Shown here piece by piece: positions 45,693 through 57,354 of a DNA stretch of 64,000 bases. Origin of the DNA: Cranoglanis bouderius. Its lineage: Eukaryota; Chordata; Actinopteri; Siluriformes; Cranoglanididae. Both the position numbers and the translations under genes were made by a program. How positions within the stretch are numbered: position 1 is the first letter of the stretch; every line of letters starts with the position of its first letter. The DNA lies in contig CM042555.1 in the NCBI GenBank assembly GCA_023630585.1, positions 17,016,501 through 17,080,500 of the forward strand. Direction: 5' to 3'. The notes beneath the pieces were generated by a model that saw only the letters and a list, made by a program, of their open reading frames with translations, ran no database searches and was not told the origin of the DNA.

Positions 45693-47259
45693 CAGCCGTG
45701 GCCAAAAGTTTTGAGAATGACACAAATATTAATTTTTACAAAGTCTGCTGCCTCAGTTTTTATGATGGAAATTTGCATATACTCCAGAATGTTATGAAGA
45801 GTGATCAGATGAATTGCAATTAATTTCAAAGTCCCTCTTTGCCATGAAAATGAACTTAATCCCAAAAAAACATGTCCACTGCATTTCAGCCCTTCCACAA
45901 AAGGACCAGTTGACATCATGTCAGTGATTCTCTCGTTAACACAGGTGAGAGTGTTAACGAGGACAAGGCTGGAGACCACTTTGTCATGCTGATTGAGTTA
46001 GAATAACAGACTGGAAGCTTTAAAAGGAGGGTGGTGCTTGAAATTATTGTTGTTCCTCTGTTAACTATGGTTACCTGCAAGGAAACACGTGCAGCCATCA
46101 TTGCTTTGCACAAAAAGGGATTCACAGGCAAGGATATTGCTGCTAGTAAGATTGCACCTAAATCAACCATTTATCGGACCATCAAGACCTTCAAGGAGAG
46201 AGGTTCAACTGTTGTGAAGAAGGCTTCAGGACGCCCAAGAAAGTCCAGCAAGCGCCAGGACCGTCTCCTAAAGTTGATTCAGCTGCGGGATCGGGGCACC
46301 ACCAGTGCAGAGCTTGCTCAGGAATGGCAGCAGACAGGTGTGAGTGCATCTGCACACACAGTAAGGCAAAGACTTTTGGAGGATGGCCTGGTGTCAAGAA
46401 GGGCAGCAAAGAAGCCACTTCTCTCCAGGAAAAACATCAGGGACAGACTGCTATTCTGCAAAAAGTACAGGGATTGGACTGCTGAGGACTGGGGTAATAT
46501 CATTTTCTCTGATGAATCCCCTTTCCGATTGTTTGGGGCATCTGGAAATAAGCTTGTCCGGAGAAGAAAAGGTGAGCGCTACCATCAGTCCTGTGTCATG
46601 CCAACAGTAAAGCATCCTGAGACCACTCATGTGTGGGGTTGCTTCTCAGCCAAGGAAGTGGGCTCACTCACAATTTTGCCTAAGAACACAGCCATGAATA
46701 AAGAATGGTACAAAAACATCCTCAGAGAGCAACTTCTCCCAACCATCCAAGAACAGTTTGGTGACGAACAATGCCTTTTCCAGCATGATGGGGCACCTTG
46801 CCACAAGGCAAAAGTGATAACGAAGTGGCTCGGGGAACAAAACATCGACATTTTGGGTTCACGGCCAGGAAACTCCGCAGACCTTAATCCCATTGAGAAT
46901 TTGTGGTCAATCCTCAAGAGGAGGGTGGACAAACAAAAACCCACAAACTCTGACAAACTCCAAGCATTGATTATGCAAGAATGGGCTGCCATCAGTCAGG
47001 ATGTGGCCCAGAAGTTGATTGACAGCATGCCAGGGTAAATTGCAGAGGTCTTGAAAAAGAACGGTCAACACTGCAAATATTGACTCTTTGCATAAACTTC
47101 ATGTAATTGTCAATAAAAGCCATTGACACTTATGAAATGCTTGTGATTATACTTCAGTAACAGTTAGTAACATCTGACAAAAAGATCTAAAAATACTGAA
47201 GCAGTAGACTTTGTGAAAATTAATATTTGTGTCATTCTCAAAACTTTTGGCCACAGCTG
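45693..47259 (+). mobile_element. Tc1-like element, DD35E type, intact ends
   Basis: The ends CAGCCGTGGCCAAAAGTTTT and, inverted, CAGCTGTGGCCAAAAGTTTT are each bounded by TA. Inverted similarity extends about 65 bp inward. It carries a long transposase ORF and shares the left TA with the end of the older element at 44371-45692. A second copy is at 58738-60322. Confidence 0.92.
46067..47038 (+). CDS. Tc1-like transposase, DD35E, near full length with late premature stop
   Basis: This DDE transposase would cut and paste the element into TA sites. The likely start is MVTCKETRAAIIALHKKGFT; an in-frame ATG lies 36 nt upstream. The order is a paired-like helix-turn-helix region (about residues 5-105), then catalytic D149 (FSDESPF), D241 (FQHDGAPCHKA) and E277 (NPIENLW). 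Thirty-five residues separate D241 and E277, one more than in the other elements nearby. TAA at 47036 replaces an Arg codon (CGA in the 58738 copy) and removes about 15 C-terminal residues. Otherwise open, so it is a recently active copy. Function of the shortened protein is unknown. Confidence 0.88.
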   Translation: MVTCKETRAAIIALHKKGFTGKDIAASKIAPKSTIYRTIKTFKERGSTVVKKASGRPRKSSKRQDRLLKLIQLRDRGTTSAELAQEWQQTGVSASAHTVRQRLLEDGLVSRRAAKKPLLSRKNIRDRLLFCKKYRDWTAEDWGNIIFSDESPFRLFGASGNKLVRRRKGERYHQSCVMPTVKHPETTHVWGCFSAKEVGSLTILPKNTAMNKEWYKNILREQLLPTIQEQFGDEQCLFQHDGAPCHKAKVITKWLGEQNIDILGSRPGNSADLNPIENLWSILKRRVDKQKPTNSDKLQALIMQEWAAISQDVAQKLIDSMPG

Positions 47260-47275
47260 TATATGTATATATAAT

Positions 47276-47280
<5 letters not shown>

Positions 47281-47345
<65 letters not shown>
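47281..47345. repeat. (CA)n microsatellite
   Basis: Pure run of about 32 units immediately right of the DD35E element. Confidence 0.97.
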
Positions 47346-47350
<5 letters not shown>

Positions 47351-47509
47351 TGAACTGAAATGGCACAGTTTTGAAATATTGGAGTGACACTGGAGGTAGT
47401 CCCATTTAGAAGTTATGCCATTGAAATAATGGTTCAAAACTAATCAAAACTAGGCATGTGCCAAAAAACATCATCCACAATATTATTAACATGGACACTT
47501 CTGGACAAT

Positions 47510-48840
47510 TACCTTCACTACCTCTGCAATACCCCCCCTACCTGCACAATACCCCCACTACCCCTGCATAACCCTCCCTACCCCCACAATACCCCCAACT
47601 ACCCCTGCAAAACTGCCACTACCCCTGCAATACCCCTATACCTACAATACCCTCAATACACCTGCACTATCCTCAATACACCTGCACTACGCTCACTACC
47701 CCTGCACCACGCTCACTACCTCGGCAATACTCACATTATCCCTGCACTACCCTCACTACCCCTGCATTACTTTCCCTACTCTGTAATACCCTCTCTATCC
47801 CTGCAATACCCACACTATCCCTGCAATACCCACACTATCCCTGCAATACCCACACTATCCCTGCAATACCCACACTATCCCTGCAATACCCACACTATAC
47901 GTTGCAATACCCACACTATGCTCAATACACCCGCACTATCCTCAATACACCCGCACTATCCTCAATACACCCGCACTATCCTCAATACACCCGCACTATC
48001 CTCAATACACCCGCACTATCCTCAATACACCTGCACTACTCTCACTACCTCGGCAATACTCACATTATCCCTGCACTACCCTCACTACCCCTGCATTACT
48101 TTCCCTACCCTGTAATACCCTCTCTATACCTGCAATACCCACAATATCCCTGCAATACCCACACACTATCCTCAATACACCTGCACTATCCTCAGTACAC
48201 CTGCACTATCCTCAGTACACCTGCACTATCCTCAGTACACCTGCACTACTCTCACTACCTCGGCAATACTCACATTATCCCTGCACTACCCTCACTACCC
48301 TTGCATTACTTTCCCTACTCTGTAATACCCTCTCTATACCTGCAATACCCACAATATCCCTGCAATACACCTGCACTATCCTCAATGCACCTGCACTATC
48401 CTCAATACACCTGCACTATCCTCAATACACCTGCACTATCCTCAATACACCTGCACTATGCTCACTACCTCGGCAATACTCACATTATCCCTGCACTACA
48501 CTCATTACCCCTGCATTACTTTCCCAACCCTGTAATACCCTCTCTATACCTGCAATACCCACACTATCCCTGTAATACCCACACTATCCTCAATACACCT
48601 GCACTACCCTCAATACACCTGCACTACCCTCAATACACCTGCACTACCCTCAATACACCTGCACTACCCTCAATACACCTGCACTACCCTCAATACACCT
48701 GCACTATCCTAACTGCGCCGGTAATACCCTCACTAACCCTTCAATACCCTCACTAACCCTTCAATACCCTCACTAACCCTTCAATACCCTCACTAACCCT
48801 TCAATACCCTCACTAACCCTGCATTACCCTCACTAACCTG
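47510..48840. repeat. Higher-order minisatellite of about 20-bp units
   Basis: Units such as CTGCAATACCCACACTATCC and CTCAATACACCTGCACTATC are 20 bp long. A longer block starting CTCACTACCTCGGCAATACT recurs near 47711, 48039, 48249 and 48469, showing a higher-order structure. The strand is strongly C-rich and G-poor. Open frames of 219 and 284 codons here are stop-free artefacts. Confidence 0.95.
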
Positions 48841-49421
48841 GAGTGAAATTTATAATATAGTATAATATAATATTATAATAATAGACAGCCTGAGGGCGCT
48901 GTGGGATACGGTATTGTGATTGATCCTCAAGGGGAGAAGGAGAAGAAGTGGCTAATTAAGATATGGAGTGAAACAGTTTCTCACGTTTCTCTCTCGTTAG
49001 GCACGAATCCTAAATGTTCCCAGATCGCCCATGTAACATTTGGTTTCCCAACAGGATCCATCACAGCAGCAGAACCCGAAGTTAAATTGCAGAATTCGCC
49101 TGACTGGATTTTGCCGCACGCAAACAAACCCACGCCAAGCTAACAGACAACACCATATAAGGAGTTTGGTTATGATTATGTAATTTGTGCATTAATATAA
49201 AATCTCCCGCTATATGGTAGGCTATAAACACAAATTAATATTGAAACTGTCATTATTCCACTTGTATACAAAACATTGTACTTTGTACTTGTCATAATGC
49301 CCACTCAAACGGAAACATTAATGTGGTGCGTGATGTGACACTACCGCAGGTGGCACGCCACCTGTTTGCCACCGCGGTGGCGCGGTTCTCATGGCCACCG
49401 TCACAGTCCTAATCCTCAGTA
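48841..49421. other. Spacer between two minisatellite blocks
   Basis: An 80-codon open frame at 48901-49143 has no recognised motif. The palindrome-like GGTGGCACGCCACC sits near 49351. No gene called. Confidence 0.35.
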
Positions 49422-49585
49422 TACATGCAATAACCTCACTACCCCTGCAATACCCTCCCTATACCTGCAATAACCTCACTACCCCTGCAATACCCTCCCT
49501 GTACCAGCAATGCCCTCCCTGTACCTGCAATGCCCTCCCTGTACCTCCAATGCCCTCCCTGTACCTGCAATGCCCTCCCTACAGC
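49422..49585. repeat. Second, smaller block of the 20-bp minisatellite
   Basis: Units CAATGCCCTCCCTGTACCTG and CAATACCCTCCCTATACCTG, clearly related to the block at 47510-48840. Confidence 0.9.
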
Positions 49586-50300
49586 TGAAAAGGCAATACA
49601 ATAATTAGGTATTAGACCTGATGGCGAGTACTCTCACAAATTGCTCAGGCTGAAAATACACTTACTAATCTGACTTAACTGTCTACCTAGGAGAGTTTTA
49701 ATAACAGTTATACTTGGTTTGTGAGTTGACAGACTTTATTCTTATGGTTGAATTTTGCTAACTTTAATACCATTTATTTAAATTAGTTAAGAGTGGCATG
49801 GGATTGTTTGGTTTTTTTTTATTGCAGTTTGGATATATATGTGTGTGTGTGTGTGTGCAACACGGAGATGTGATTTCCGTGACAGCAGCAAGAGACAAAG
49901 GAACAGCACAACATCTGAATTGACGTTTTCTACAGTTCAATGCAAATTAAACTGAGTGAAAAGCGACAAACCCAAACAATTGGCTTCAGTGATTCCTTGG
50001 ACTAATCCTATGGTTTGTGTGGTCCAATGTTTCTGTAATTCCCTACTGACAACTTCAGTTCCGAAAATGATGATGCACGAAAATGGATGGAAAAAGTATA
50101 GCTAGCTGTGGTTTCCTTTTATCCTGTCAAACACAGCCAGTCGTTACATGTGTATAGAAATATTACAAAGAAACAAAGCTTGGAAAGAAGTAGCAGAGAT
50201 GGGTTTGGTGCCTCTGGTGAGAGTACATCGCTACTACGGTTTGCTTTGAGAATCTGTCAGTGAAGTTGGTATGGAGTCGAACGAGTCTAACGAGTCTAAC
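49586..50300 (-). other. ptpn4 upstream intron, nothing recognised
   Basis: Apart from a short GT run near 49840 no structure is seen. Confidence 0.4.
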
Positions 50301-50305
50301 ATGGG

Positions 50306-50620
50306 GGGCACGGTGGCTTAGTGGTTAGTAGGCCTGCCTTGCTGGTCTGCAGTTGGGGGTTCGAACACCGCCTCTGCCCTGTGTGCGCGGAGCTTGCATG
50401 TTCTCCCCGTGTTTCGGGGGTTTCCTCTGGGTACTCCGGTTTCCTCGTAGAGTCCAAAGACATGCGTTGTAGGCTGATTGGCATTTACAAAATTGTTCAT
50501 AGTGTGCAATTGTGTCCTGCAATGGGTTGGTGCCCCTCTGAGTTCCCTGGGATAGGCTCCAGGCTCCCCACAACCCTGTGTAGGATAAGCAGTATGGAAA
50601 ATAGATGGATGGATGGAAGT
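50306..50620 (+). mobile_element. tRNA-derived SINE, full-length-like
   Basis: The head has pol III box A TGGCTTAGTGG (50314-50324) and box B GGTTCGAACAC (50359-50369), 34 bp apart as in tRNA genes. The body has CATGTTCTCCCCGTG and CATGCGTTGTAGGCTGATTG. The 3' end is a GGAT/GATG repeat tail. It is not a functional tRNA, since the stems do not close. Confidence 0.75.
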
Positions 50621-52746
50621 TTCTAACTGAAACCATGACAACAGTAGTGGTCCTTACATGCCCACAAGAGACGAACTACAAAAGGGATTTGTCGCTCGCT
50701 AGTGTGAACCTAGTGTGATTCTATGTTTCGTAATATTGCAATACCAAATTTATGTTCACTCACAAAGCTGTAAATCTGGTACCTTGGATGGATGCTTCAT
50801 TATATAAAATAAACATCATCCAGCATTGGTTAAGGAGAGCAGTACTGGTTTAAATATTGGTTTAAGTATTGGTCCAAGCGACATGCTAATTTACAAACAA
50901 AGTTATCTATGCGCATTTTGTGAACAGAGCATTACAGAGAACAATGTACCATAAAGCCAATCCAAAATGGAACATCTGCAATAATAGGTATTAGTAAACA
51001 TGTAGTTTTGTACTGAAATGCTGAAACCCATGACAAAAATGTTAGGCATTTATCGAAGATATTGTGACATGACTAATTAAAGCTTGTTAATACCACATTC
51101 TGTTCCATCCTTCATTTCTTTTTACAGGCAACTCTGTATAGGGTGAGCATTTTGAACGCTCAATGGATAGCTGTCCAAACAACAGGAGGTCACGCTGGTT
51201 GACCTTTCACGAGCCATGCGGTGACCTCCTATCAGAATTACTGCCAATCAAGCAGTGCCACTCATAAGCTTTTCCACTGACTGAACATATTGTATCCTCC
51301 AGTTACTATTCTGTAGTGTCTATAAGCTCTTATAAGTATGGTAACATATAGGCTATAACGTTTGTGTAAATACATATTTACAGTATACTTTTTTGTTTCT
51401 CATAAAATGCTCAAATTGCTCAAATGCTGTCAAACCCCTCACTACTGACATGCTGCCATCTTGGATTTCTGCCATATTGGAACTTTGCAACATGGACAAA
51501 GCCGTTCTTTTCTCTCAAGACATAAGTGTTGGAATATAAAACGGATTTCAAATCCTTATTACGTAAGCTGTACTCACGAATTCTGTCTTTAACTAAAAGA
51601 CTGACAGTGAACTTTCCTCCGGGTTCCAAATCTGATTGCACCAAAGAACTGCATGGCGTCACGTTTTAAAAAGGGAAACATGCCTCTCCCAAGCCGGCGT
51701 GCTAATACGATTAATAAATAACATGATGTAGCAGTGGCACAGCAATAACTGATGATTATTTTAATCTGTCCTAATACGACCCAGTGTGTCTAATGCTAAT
51801 TTGTGACAGGGAGTAATCACGCCACTGTTAGATTATAATCTCACTGGGTGTGTGTATGTGGGTGGGTGTGTGTGTGTGTGTGTGTGGAAAAAAAAAAAAA
51901 AAAGAAAAAAAAAAATCCCCCAGTTGCCATAAGAAGCCACACACAGATCTTACAATCCTCAGAGACCCAGGATGGGTACACACTCCAAATGACTGTACCA
52001 TGTGTCCTCTAACCCCTCCTTATTCCCTTTACTAGGCTTTCTCTGAATGAAACAGTGAAAGGGCACACCCAATATATTAATAAAAAAAAAGAAAACAGAT
52101 ATCAGGATGGACAAACTCATTCCATCTGGGTCATTGTGTCAAGTATCCCTTTATACACAATATATCAGAGTGGACGTTCCATCGAAGAAGTGCTTGTGCA
52201 CAAACACACCTAACAATAGGTATCTCACAGCAACATTGGTTACTTCCTGCCTGCCCTACATCAACGGAGGGCCAAGTAACACAACGCGATCTCTCATCTG
52301 AATCATCCTCAAATGCAGGCAAATACGTTAATATGTTTACACCTCCGCTTTGGACTCTAGTCTTCCCAAATGATGAGATGAACAGGGCAGGTGCTGCATC
52401 AGAGTGCGCACCTAGACAGAGGAGCTGAGCGAGGTGATGTCATCCATTCAGCTGAAAGAGGCGTGCATGTCCAAGAATCCAGTGCTGTAATAATAATACA
52501 CCTACAGTGTGCGTACAAGTCCAACTAGACACCAATTAACTCTGGAAGATATCCATATATCTATATATTTCCACCTTGGGAAATATTTACATATGTGGTG
52601 TTGTATGTGTTGGCATGCAAGAAGGCTCAGCGTTACATAATGTACAGACTGGGTAAATATGCTGTTGGCCAGTAACAGAGGACTGTGTGGTGGTAAGAAT
52701 CATTTCTAGATGATGTAATGTGGCATACGTGCATGCATGCAGAAGG
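50621..52746 (-). other. ptpn4 first intron, no exon or repeat recognised
   Basis: Includes an 80-codon minus-strand open frame at 51420-51662 without known motif, and a GT/A-rich stretch at 51848-51915. No call. Confidence 0.35.
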
Positions 52747-52774
52747 AAGAGAGAGAGAGAGAGAGAGAGAGAGA
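52747..52774. repeat. (GA)n microsatellite
   Basis: Dinucleotide run of about 14 units. Confidence 0.9.
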
Positions 52775-52848
52775 CTGACTGCAGGTGCACCTTGCAACCG
52801 AGCAATTTTGGAAGAAATGAAGCTGCACTGGTGGCTGTGCAGTGCAAT

Positions 52849-52977
52849 CCGAGAACCTGATTCATGCAACATGATTGAAAAAGCGTTCAGAAAGCCTGAT
52901 TCATTCATTCAAAAGGATTAGAGAACCTGATTCATGCCAAAAAAAAAAACCCATCAGAGAACCTGATTCATGCAAAA
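52849..52977. repeat. Three spaced copies of an 18-bp word
   Basis: GAGAACCTGATTCATGC occurs near 52850, 52920 and 52957, with a partial AAGCCTGATTCATTC between the first two. It lies just inside the intron after the proposed first ptpn4 exon. Confidence 0.8.
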
Positions 52978-52996
52978 CAGTGAAAGCAGTCCTCAC

Positions 52997-53400
52997 CGTC
53001 ATATACAGGTCCGAGAGAGTCCAGATGATGAAAAATGATGATGATGATGCAGCTGTGATGAAAGGAATAAGGAAAGCCGGAGGCAGAGAGAAGGACGAAG
53101 CGCCGTTCATCCGCTGCAAAACCGAAAAAGCCCCATTTGCTCTCCTAAAACAGGGCCAGCAGCATTCACACACGCACGCGCGCGCGCACGCGCACAGCGA
53201 AAGACAGAAAAAATCCCCCCCTGCGTCTAGTCTCTCCTTTACAGAAATTCACGCCGACACTCCTTGCCACATTATGCTAATTTGATTTATTTTTTTTCCC
53301 CCACCCGTACCCTCTGGCCAGCGGTACGTACACATAGCGTGTGTTAGCAGCTGAGCTGCAGCGGCGCTAACATGGCGCAAACGCCCCGCGCACCCACACG
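52997..53400 (-). other. ptpn4: Candidate ptpn4 non-coding first exon
   Basis: The ATG exon has a genuine 3' splice site, so a 5' UTR exon must exist upstream. A strong donor ACG|GTGAGG ends at 52997, and GC-rich sequence lies immediately upstream of it. The exon start is a guess. Transcript data would settle it. Confidence 0.35.
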
Positions 53401-53460
53401 TTGACAGCGGAGCAGGCGGGGCTTGAAGCGGGGGGGCGGGGCTTCCATGCCTAAAACAGC
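53330..53460 (-). promoter_or_regulatory. ptpn4: Candidate ptpn4 promoter (GC-rich, Sp1-type boxes)
   Basis: This block is markedly richer in GC and CpG than its surroundings. On the minus strand it holds two CCCCGCC-type GC boxes. No TATA box is evident, as expected for a housekeeping-type CpG promoter. Assignment to ptpn4 is by position and strand only. Confidence 0.4.
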
Positions 53461-53468
53461 TAAACGTA

Positions 53469-53469
<1 letters not shown>

Positions 53470-53506
<37 letters not shown>

Positions 53507-54149
53507 AAATGTCATAAATAAAATCCTATCTATTGTACTAAATAGTATGAAAAAAATACTATTTGTTAATAAATAAATAAATAAATAAACCGTTCTCAAA
53601 TCTGATTGGCTGAGCCGCGTTCGAATGCACCTGTAACCGCATCACAGGAATCCCATTCTGTATTAATACGCCAGGTTTTAAACCAACAAATGAGTTACAG
53701 TTAAGAGGTTGTTGTATCGATGCATGCTAGTTCTGGTTCTTAGCAACCAAAGCTTAATGTTAACGGACTACATTGTGTGGTTGGAAGAATTGTGTATTGC
53801 GAATATTATTAATAATAAATGAATTCATTTATTTATTGAACACGGGATTTTAGCATATTGTTGCTGTCGGGGTTTTAGAAAAGCGGTAAACTACTTGAGG
53901 GCGTGCGTTAATCTTCATAAAATCACTGCAACGCATACCCTCCAGTGGCTTATTGCTTTAAGGTAAACCACATGTTTCCCTAATTACCAATGTTGAAATA
54001 CTGTTTATTATGGTGATATGTGGGCTTGTACCTAGTTTCTGTCTTCTCTCTCTCTCTTTGCATGAAAATATATTTTTTTAAATACACATCAGGAAATATT
54101 GTTTATGGTTGTACATGCGTAATAACTGACTATTAAAATATTTGGAGGT

Positions 54150-54150
<1 letters not shown>
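53470..54150. other. Region upstream of the proposed ptpn4 promoter
   Basis: Begins with an (AAT)n run (53470-53504), then AT-rich sequence with ATAA repeats near 53568. No gene recognised. Confidence 0.4.

Positions 54151-54183
<33 letters not shown>
54151..54183. repeat. Poly(T) tract
   Basis: Thirty-three T residues directly before the 5' target-site copy of the RTE-type LINE. It belongs to the flank, not the element. Confidence 0.9.
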
Positions 54184-54185
<2 letters not shown>

Positions 54186-54186
54186 A

Positions 54187-54198
54187 GTCTTACTCGCC
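54187..54198 (+). repeat. Target-site duplication, 5' copy
   Basis: GTCTTACTCGCC here is identical to 57355-57366 on the other side of the LINE. Confidence 0.8.
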
Positions 54199-57100
54199 AA
54201 TCTAGCCACAGGAGGTCACAAGCCAGTGTACTTTTTGTGCCGGTCCCAAACCCGGATAAATAGAGAGGCTTGTGTCAGGAAGGGCATCCGACGTAAAACT
54301 TTTGCCAAATTCAATACGCGAATCACGAATATGACTTCCATACCGGATCGGTCGGGGCCCGGGTTAACAACGACCGCCATCGGTGCCGTTGACCTACAGG
54401 GCACTGGTGGAAATTGGGCTACTGTCGGTCGAAGAAGGAGAGGAGGAAGGTGTGTTAGAGGAGGAAGGCGTGTCCGTAGGCAGAGAGAGAAGAGGAAAGG
54501 CAGGAGTTTAGGACTGAAAGTGGGGGCTTTGAATGTTGGTACGATGACGGGTAAAGGCAGAGAGCTGGTAGATATGATGCAGAGGAGGAAAGTCGACATT
54601 CTGTGTGTCCAGGAGACCAGGTGGAAAGGGAGCAAGGCTAGAAGCATTGGAGCAGGGTTTAAACTTTTTTATCATGGTGTGGACAGGAAGAGAAATGGAG
54701 TAGGAGTGATCCTGAAGGAGGAGTTTGTGAAGAATGTTCTGGAGGTAAAGAGAGTGTCAGATAGGTTGATGAGTCTGAAGCTGGAAATTGAAGGTGTGAT
54801 GTTGAATGTTGTTAGTGCTTACGCTCCACAAGTAGGTTGTGAGCAAGAGGAGAAAGACAGATTCTGGAGCGAGCTTGAGGAAGTGATGCAGAGTGTTCCC
54901 AGAGGTGAGAGAGTGGTGATAGGGGCAGACTTTAATGGACATGTTGGTGAAGGGAATAGTGGGGATGAGGAAGTGATGGGCAGGTTTGGTCTTCAGGTAA
55001 GGAACCCAGAAGTACAGAGGTTGGTAGACTTTGCTAAAAGTATGGAGATGGCTGTGGTGAACACGTACTTTCAGAAGAGGCAGGAACACAGGGTGACATA
55101 TAAGAGTGGTGGCAGGAGCACACAGGTGGACTATATCTTATGTAGACACTGTAATCTGATGGAGATTAGCGATTGCAAAGTAGTGGCAGGAGAGAGTGTT
55201 GCTAGACAGCATAGGATGGTGGTGTGTAAGATGACTCTGGTGGTGAGGAAGATGAAGAGCGCAAAGGCAGAGCAGAAGACAAAGTGGTGGAAGTTGGAAA
55301 AGGAAGAGTGCTGTGCGGTTTTCAGGGAGGAGTTGAGACAGGCTTTAGGTGGTCAGGAGGTGCTTCCAGATGACTGGACTACTACAGCCAAAGTGATCAG
55401 GGAGACAGGTAGGAAGGTGCTAGGTGTGTCATCTGGAAGGAGGAAAGAAGACAAGGAGACTTGGTGGTGGAATGAGGAAGTTCAGGAGAGTATCCAGAAG
55501 AAGAGGTTAGCTAGGAAGAAGTGGGACAGTGAGAGGACGGAGGAAAGTAGACAGGAATATAGGGAGATGCAGCGTGAGGTTAAGATAAAGGTGGCAAATG
55601 CCAAACAGAAAGCTTATGAGGACATGTATGCAAGGTTAGATAGTAAGGAAGGTGAGAGGGATTTGTATCGGTTGGCGAGGCAGAGGGATAGAGATGGTAA
55701 GGATGTGCAGCAGGTTAGAGTGATTAAAGATAGAAATGGAAATGTGTTGACAGGTGACAGGAGGGTGAGGGAAAGATGGAAGGAGTACTTTGAGGAACTG
55801 ATGAATGAGGAAAATGACAGAGAGAGAAGAGTAGTAGAGGCAAATATTGTTGAGCAGGAAGTAGAAAGGATTAGCAAGGGTGAAGTTAGGAGAGCTTTGA
55901 AGAGGATGCAGAGAGGAAAGGCGGTTGGTCCTGATGACATACCAGTGGAGGTATGGAAGTGTCTAGGAGAGATGGCAGTAGAGTTTTTAACTAGGTTGTT
56001 CAACGAGGTCTTAGAGAGTAAGAGGATGCCTGAGGAATGGAGGAGAAGTGTTTTGGTGCCGATTTTTAAGAACAAGGGAGATGTGCAGAGTTGTGGAAAC
56101 TACAGAGGTATTAAGCTGATGAGCCATACAATGAAGTTGTGGGAAAGAGTAGTGGAAGCAAGGCTAAGGGGAGAAGTGAGCATTTGTGAGCAGCAGTATG
56201 GTTTCATGCCAAGAAAGAGCACTACAGATGCAATATTTGCTTTGAGAATGTTGATGGAGAAGTACAGAGAGGGTCATAAAGAGCTGCATTGTGTCTTTGT
56301 AGATTTAGAGAAAGTGTATGACAGGGTGCCAAGAGAGGAGCTGTGGTATTGTATGAGGAGGTCTGGAGTGGCAGAGAAGTATGTTAGAGTGGTGCAGAAT
56401 ATGTATGAGAGCAGTAGGACAGTGGTAAGGTGTGCGGTAGGTGTGACAGAGGAGTTCACGGTGAAGGTGGGACTGCATCGAGGATCGGCTCTGAGCCCCT
56501 TCTTGTTTGCGGTGGTGATGGACAGGCTGACAGATGAGGTCAGACAGGAATCTCCATGGACTATGATGTTTGCGGATGACATTGTGATCTGTAGTGAGAG
56601 CAGGGAGCAGGTGGAGGAAAGTCTAGAGAGGTGGAGGTTTGCTCTGGAGAGAAGAGAAATGAAGGTTAGTCGCAGCAAGACAGAATACATGTGTGTGAAT
56701 GAGAGGGATCCAAGTGGAACAGTGAGGTTACAGGGAGAAGAGATAAAGAAGGTGCAAGATTTTAAGTACTTAGGGTCAACAGTCCAGAGCAACGGGGAGT
56801 GTGGAAAAGAGGTGAAGAAGCGTGTGCAGGCAGGTTGGAATGGGTAGAGAAAAGTGTCAGGTCTGTTGTGTGATAAAAGAGTACCGGCAAGAATGAAAGG
56901 AAACGTGTACAGGACAGTAGTGAGACCAGCGATGTTGTATGGTTTGGAGACAGTTGCACTGAGGAAAAGACAGGAGGAAGAGTTAGAGGTAGCAGAGCTG
57001 AAGATGTTGAGGTTCTCTTTGGGAGTGACGAGGATGGATAGGATCAGGAATGAGTACATCAGGGGGACAGCACATGTGAGATGTTTTGGAGACAAAGTTA

Positions 57101-57354
57101 GAGAGGCCAGGTTGAGATGGTTTGGACATGTTCAGAGGAGGGAGAGTGAATATATCGGTAAAAGGATGCTGAGGTTAGAGCTGCCAGGCAGGAGGCCAAG
57201 AGGAAGACCAAAGAGGAGGTTTATGGATGTAGTGAAGGAGGACATGAAGGTAGTCGGTCTGAGAGAAGAGGATGCAGTGGATAGGGCTAGATGGAGGCAG
57301 ATGATTCGCTGTGGCGACCCCTGAAGGAAACAGCCGAAAGGAAAAAAAGTAGTC
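54199..57354 (+). mobile_element. RTE-type non-LTR retrotransposon, nearly intact, with 12-bp target-site duplication
   Basis: A 3.16-kb element has a short 5' leader, one long ORF (endonuclease plus reverse transcriptase) and a very short 3' end of about 30 bp ending AAAGGAAAAAAAGTA. Such compact 3' ends and a single ORF fit the RTE clade. The perfect flanking duplication indicates a complete retrotransposition event. Confidence 0.85.
54331..57324 (+). pseudogene. RTE-type endonuclease/reverse transcriptase ORF with one in-frame stop
   Basis: From the ATG at 54331 the frame runs 997 residues, interrupted once by TAG at 56845. An N-terminal basic stretch leads to an APE-type endonuclease: LNVGTMTGKGRELVD, CVQETRWKG near 54606, GADFNGHVGE near 54928 and VDYILCR near 55128. 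The reverse transcriptase follows: VGPDDIPVEVWK, GNYRGIKLMS, FVDLEKVYDRVP and the catalytic FADD at 56569-56580. The part after the stop stays in frame (GLLCDKRVPARMKG to a GRRPRGRPKRRF tail). The stop looks like TGG to TAG in a conserved GWNGW context. An upstream ATG at 54142 lies in the flank and poly(T) and is not the start. Confidence 0.87.

Noticed and set aside
47456..48756. Open frames of 219 and 284 codons with repeated HYPQYT-type text
   Set aside because: They are translations of a 20-bp tandem repeat lacking stop codons; open in more than one frame, no gene-like composition or splice context.
47510..48840. CRISPR-like array
   Set aside because: Contiguous tandem repeats without unique spacers in vertebrate DNA.
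50306..50380. tRNA gene
   Set aside because: Box A and box B are present but the cloverleaf stems do not close and the sequence continues into a SINE body and tail.
54142..54330. Upstream start codon of the long LINE frame
   Set aside because: It reads through the flanking poly(T) and target-site copy, so it is not part of the element's own ORF.
56274..57095. 273-codon minus-strand open frame
   Set aside because: It is antisense to the conserved reverse-transcriptase ORF of the LINE and has no motif of its own.
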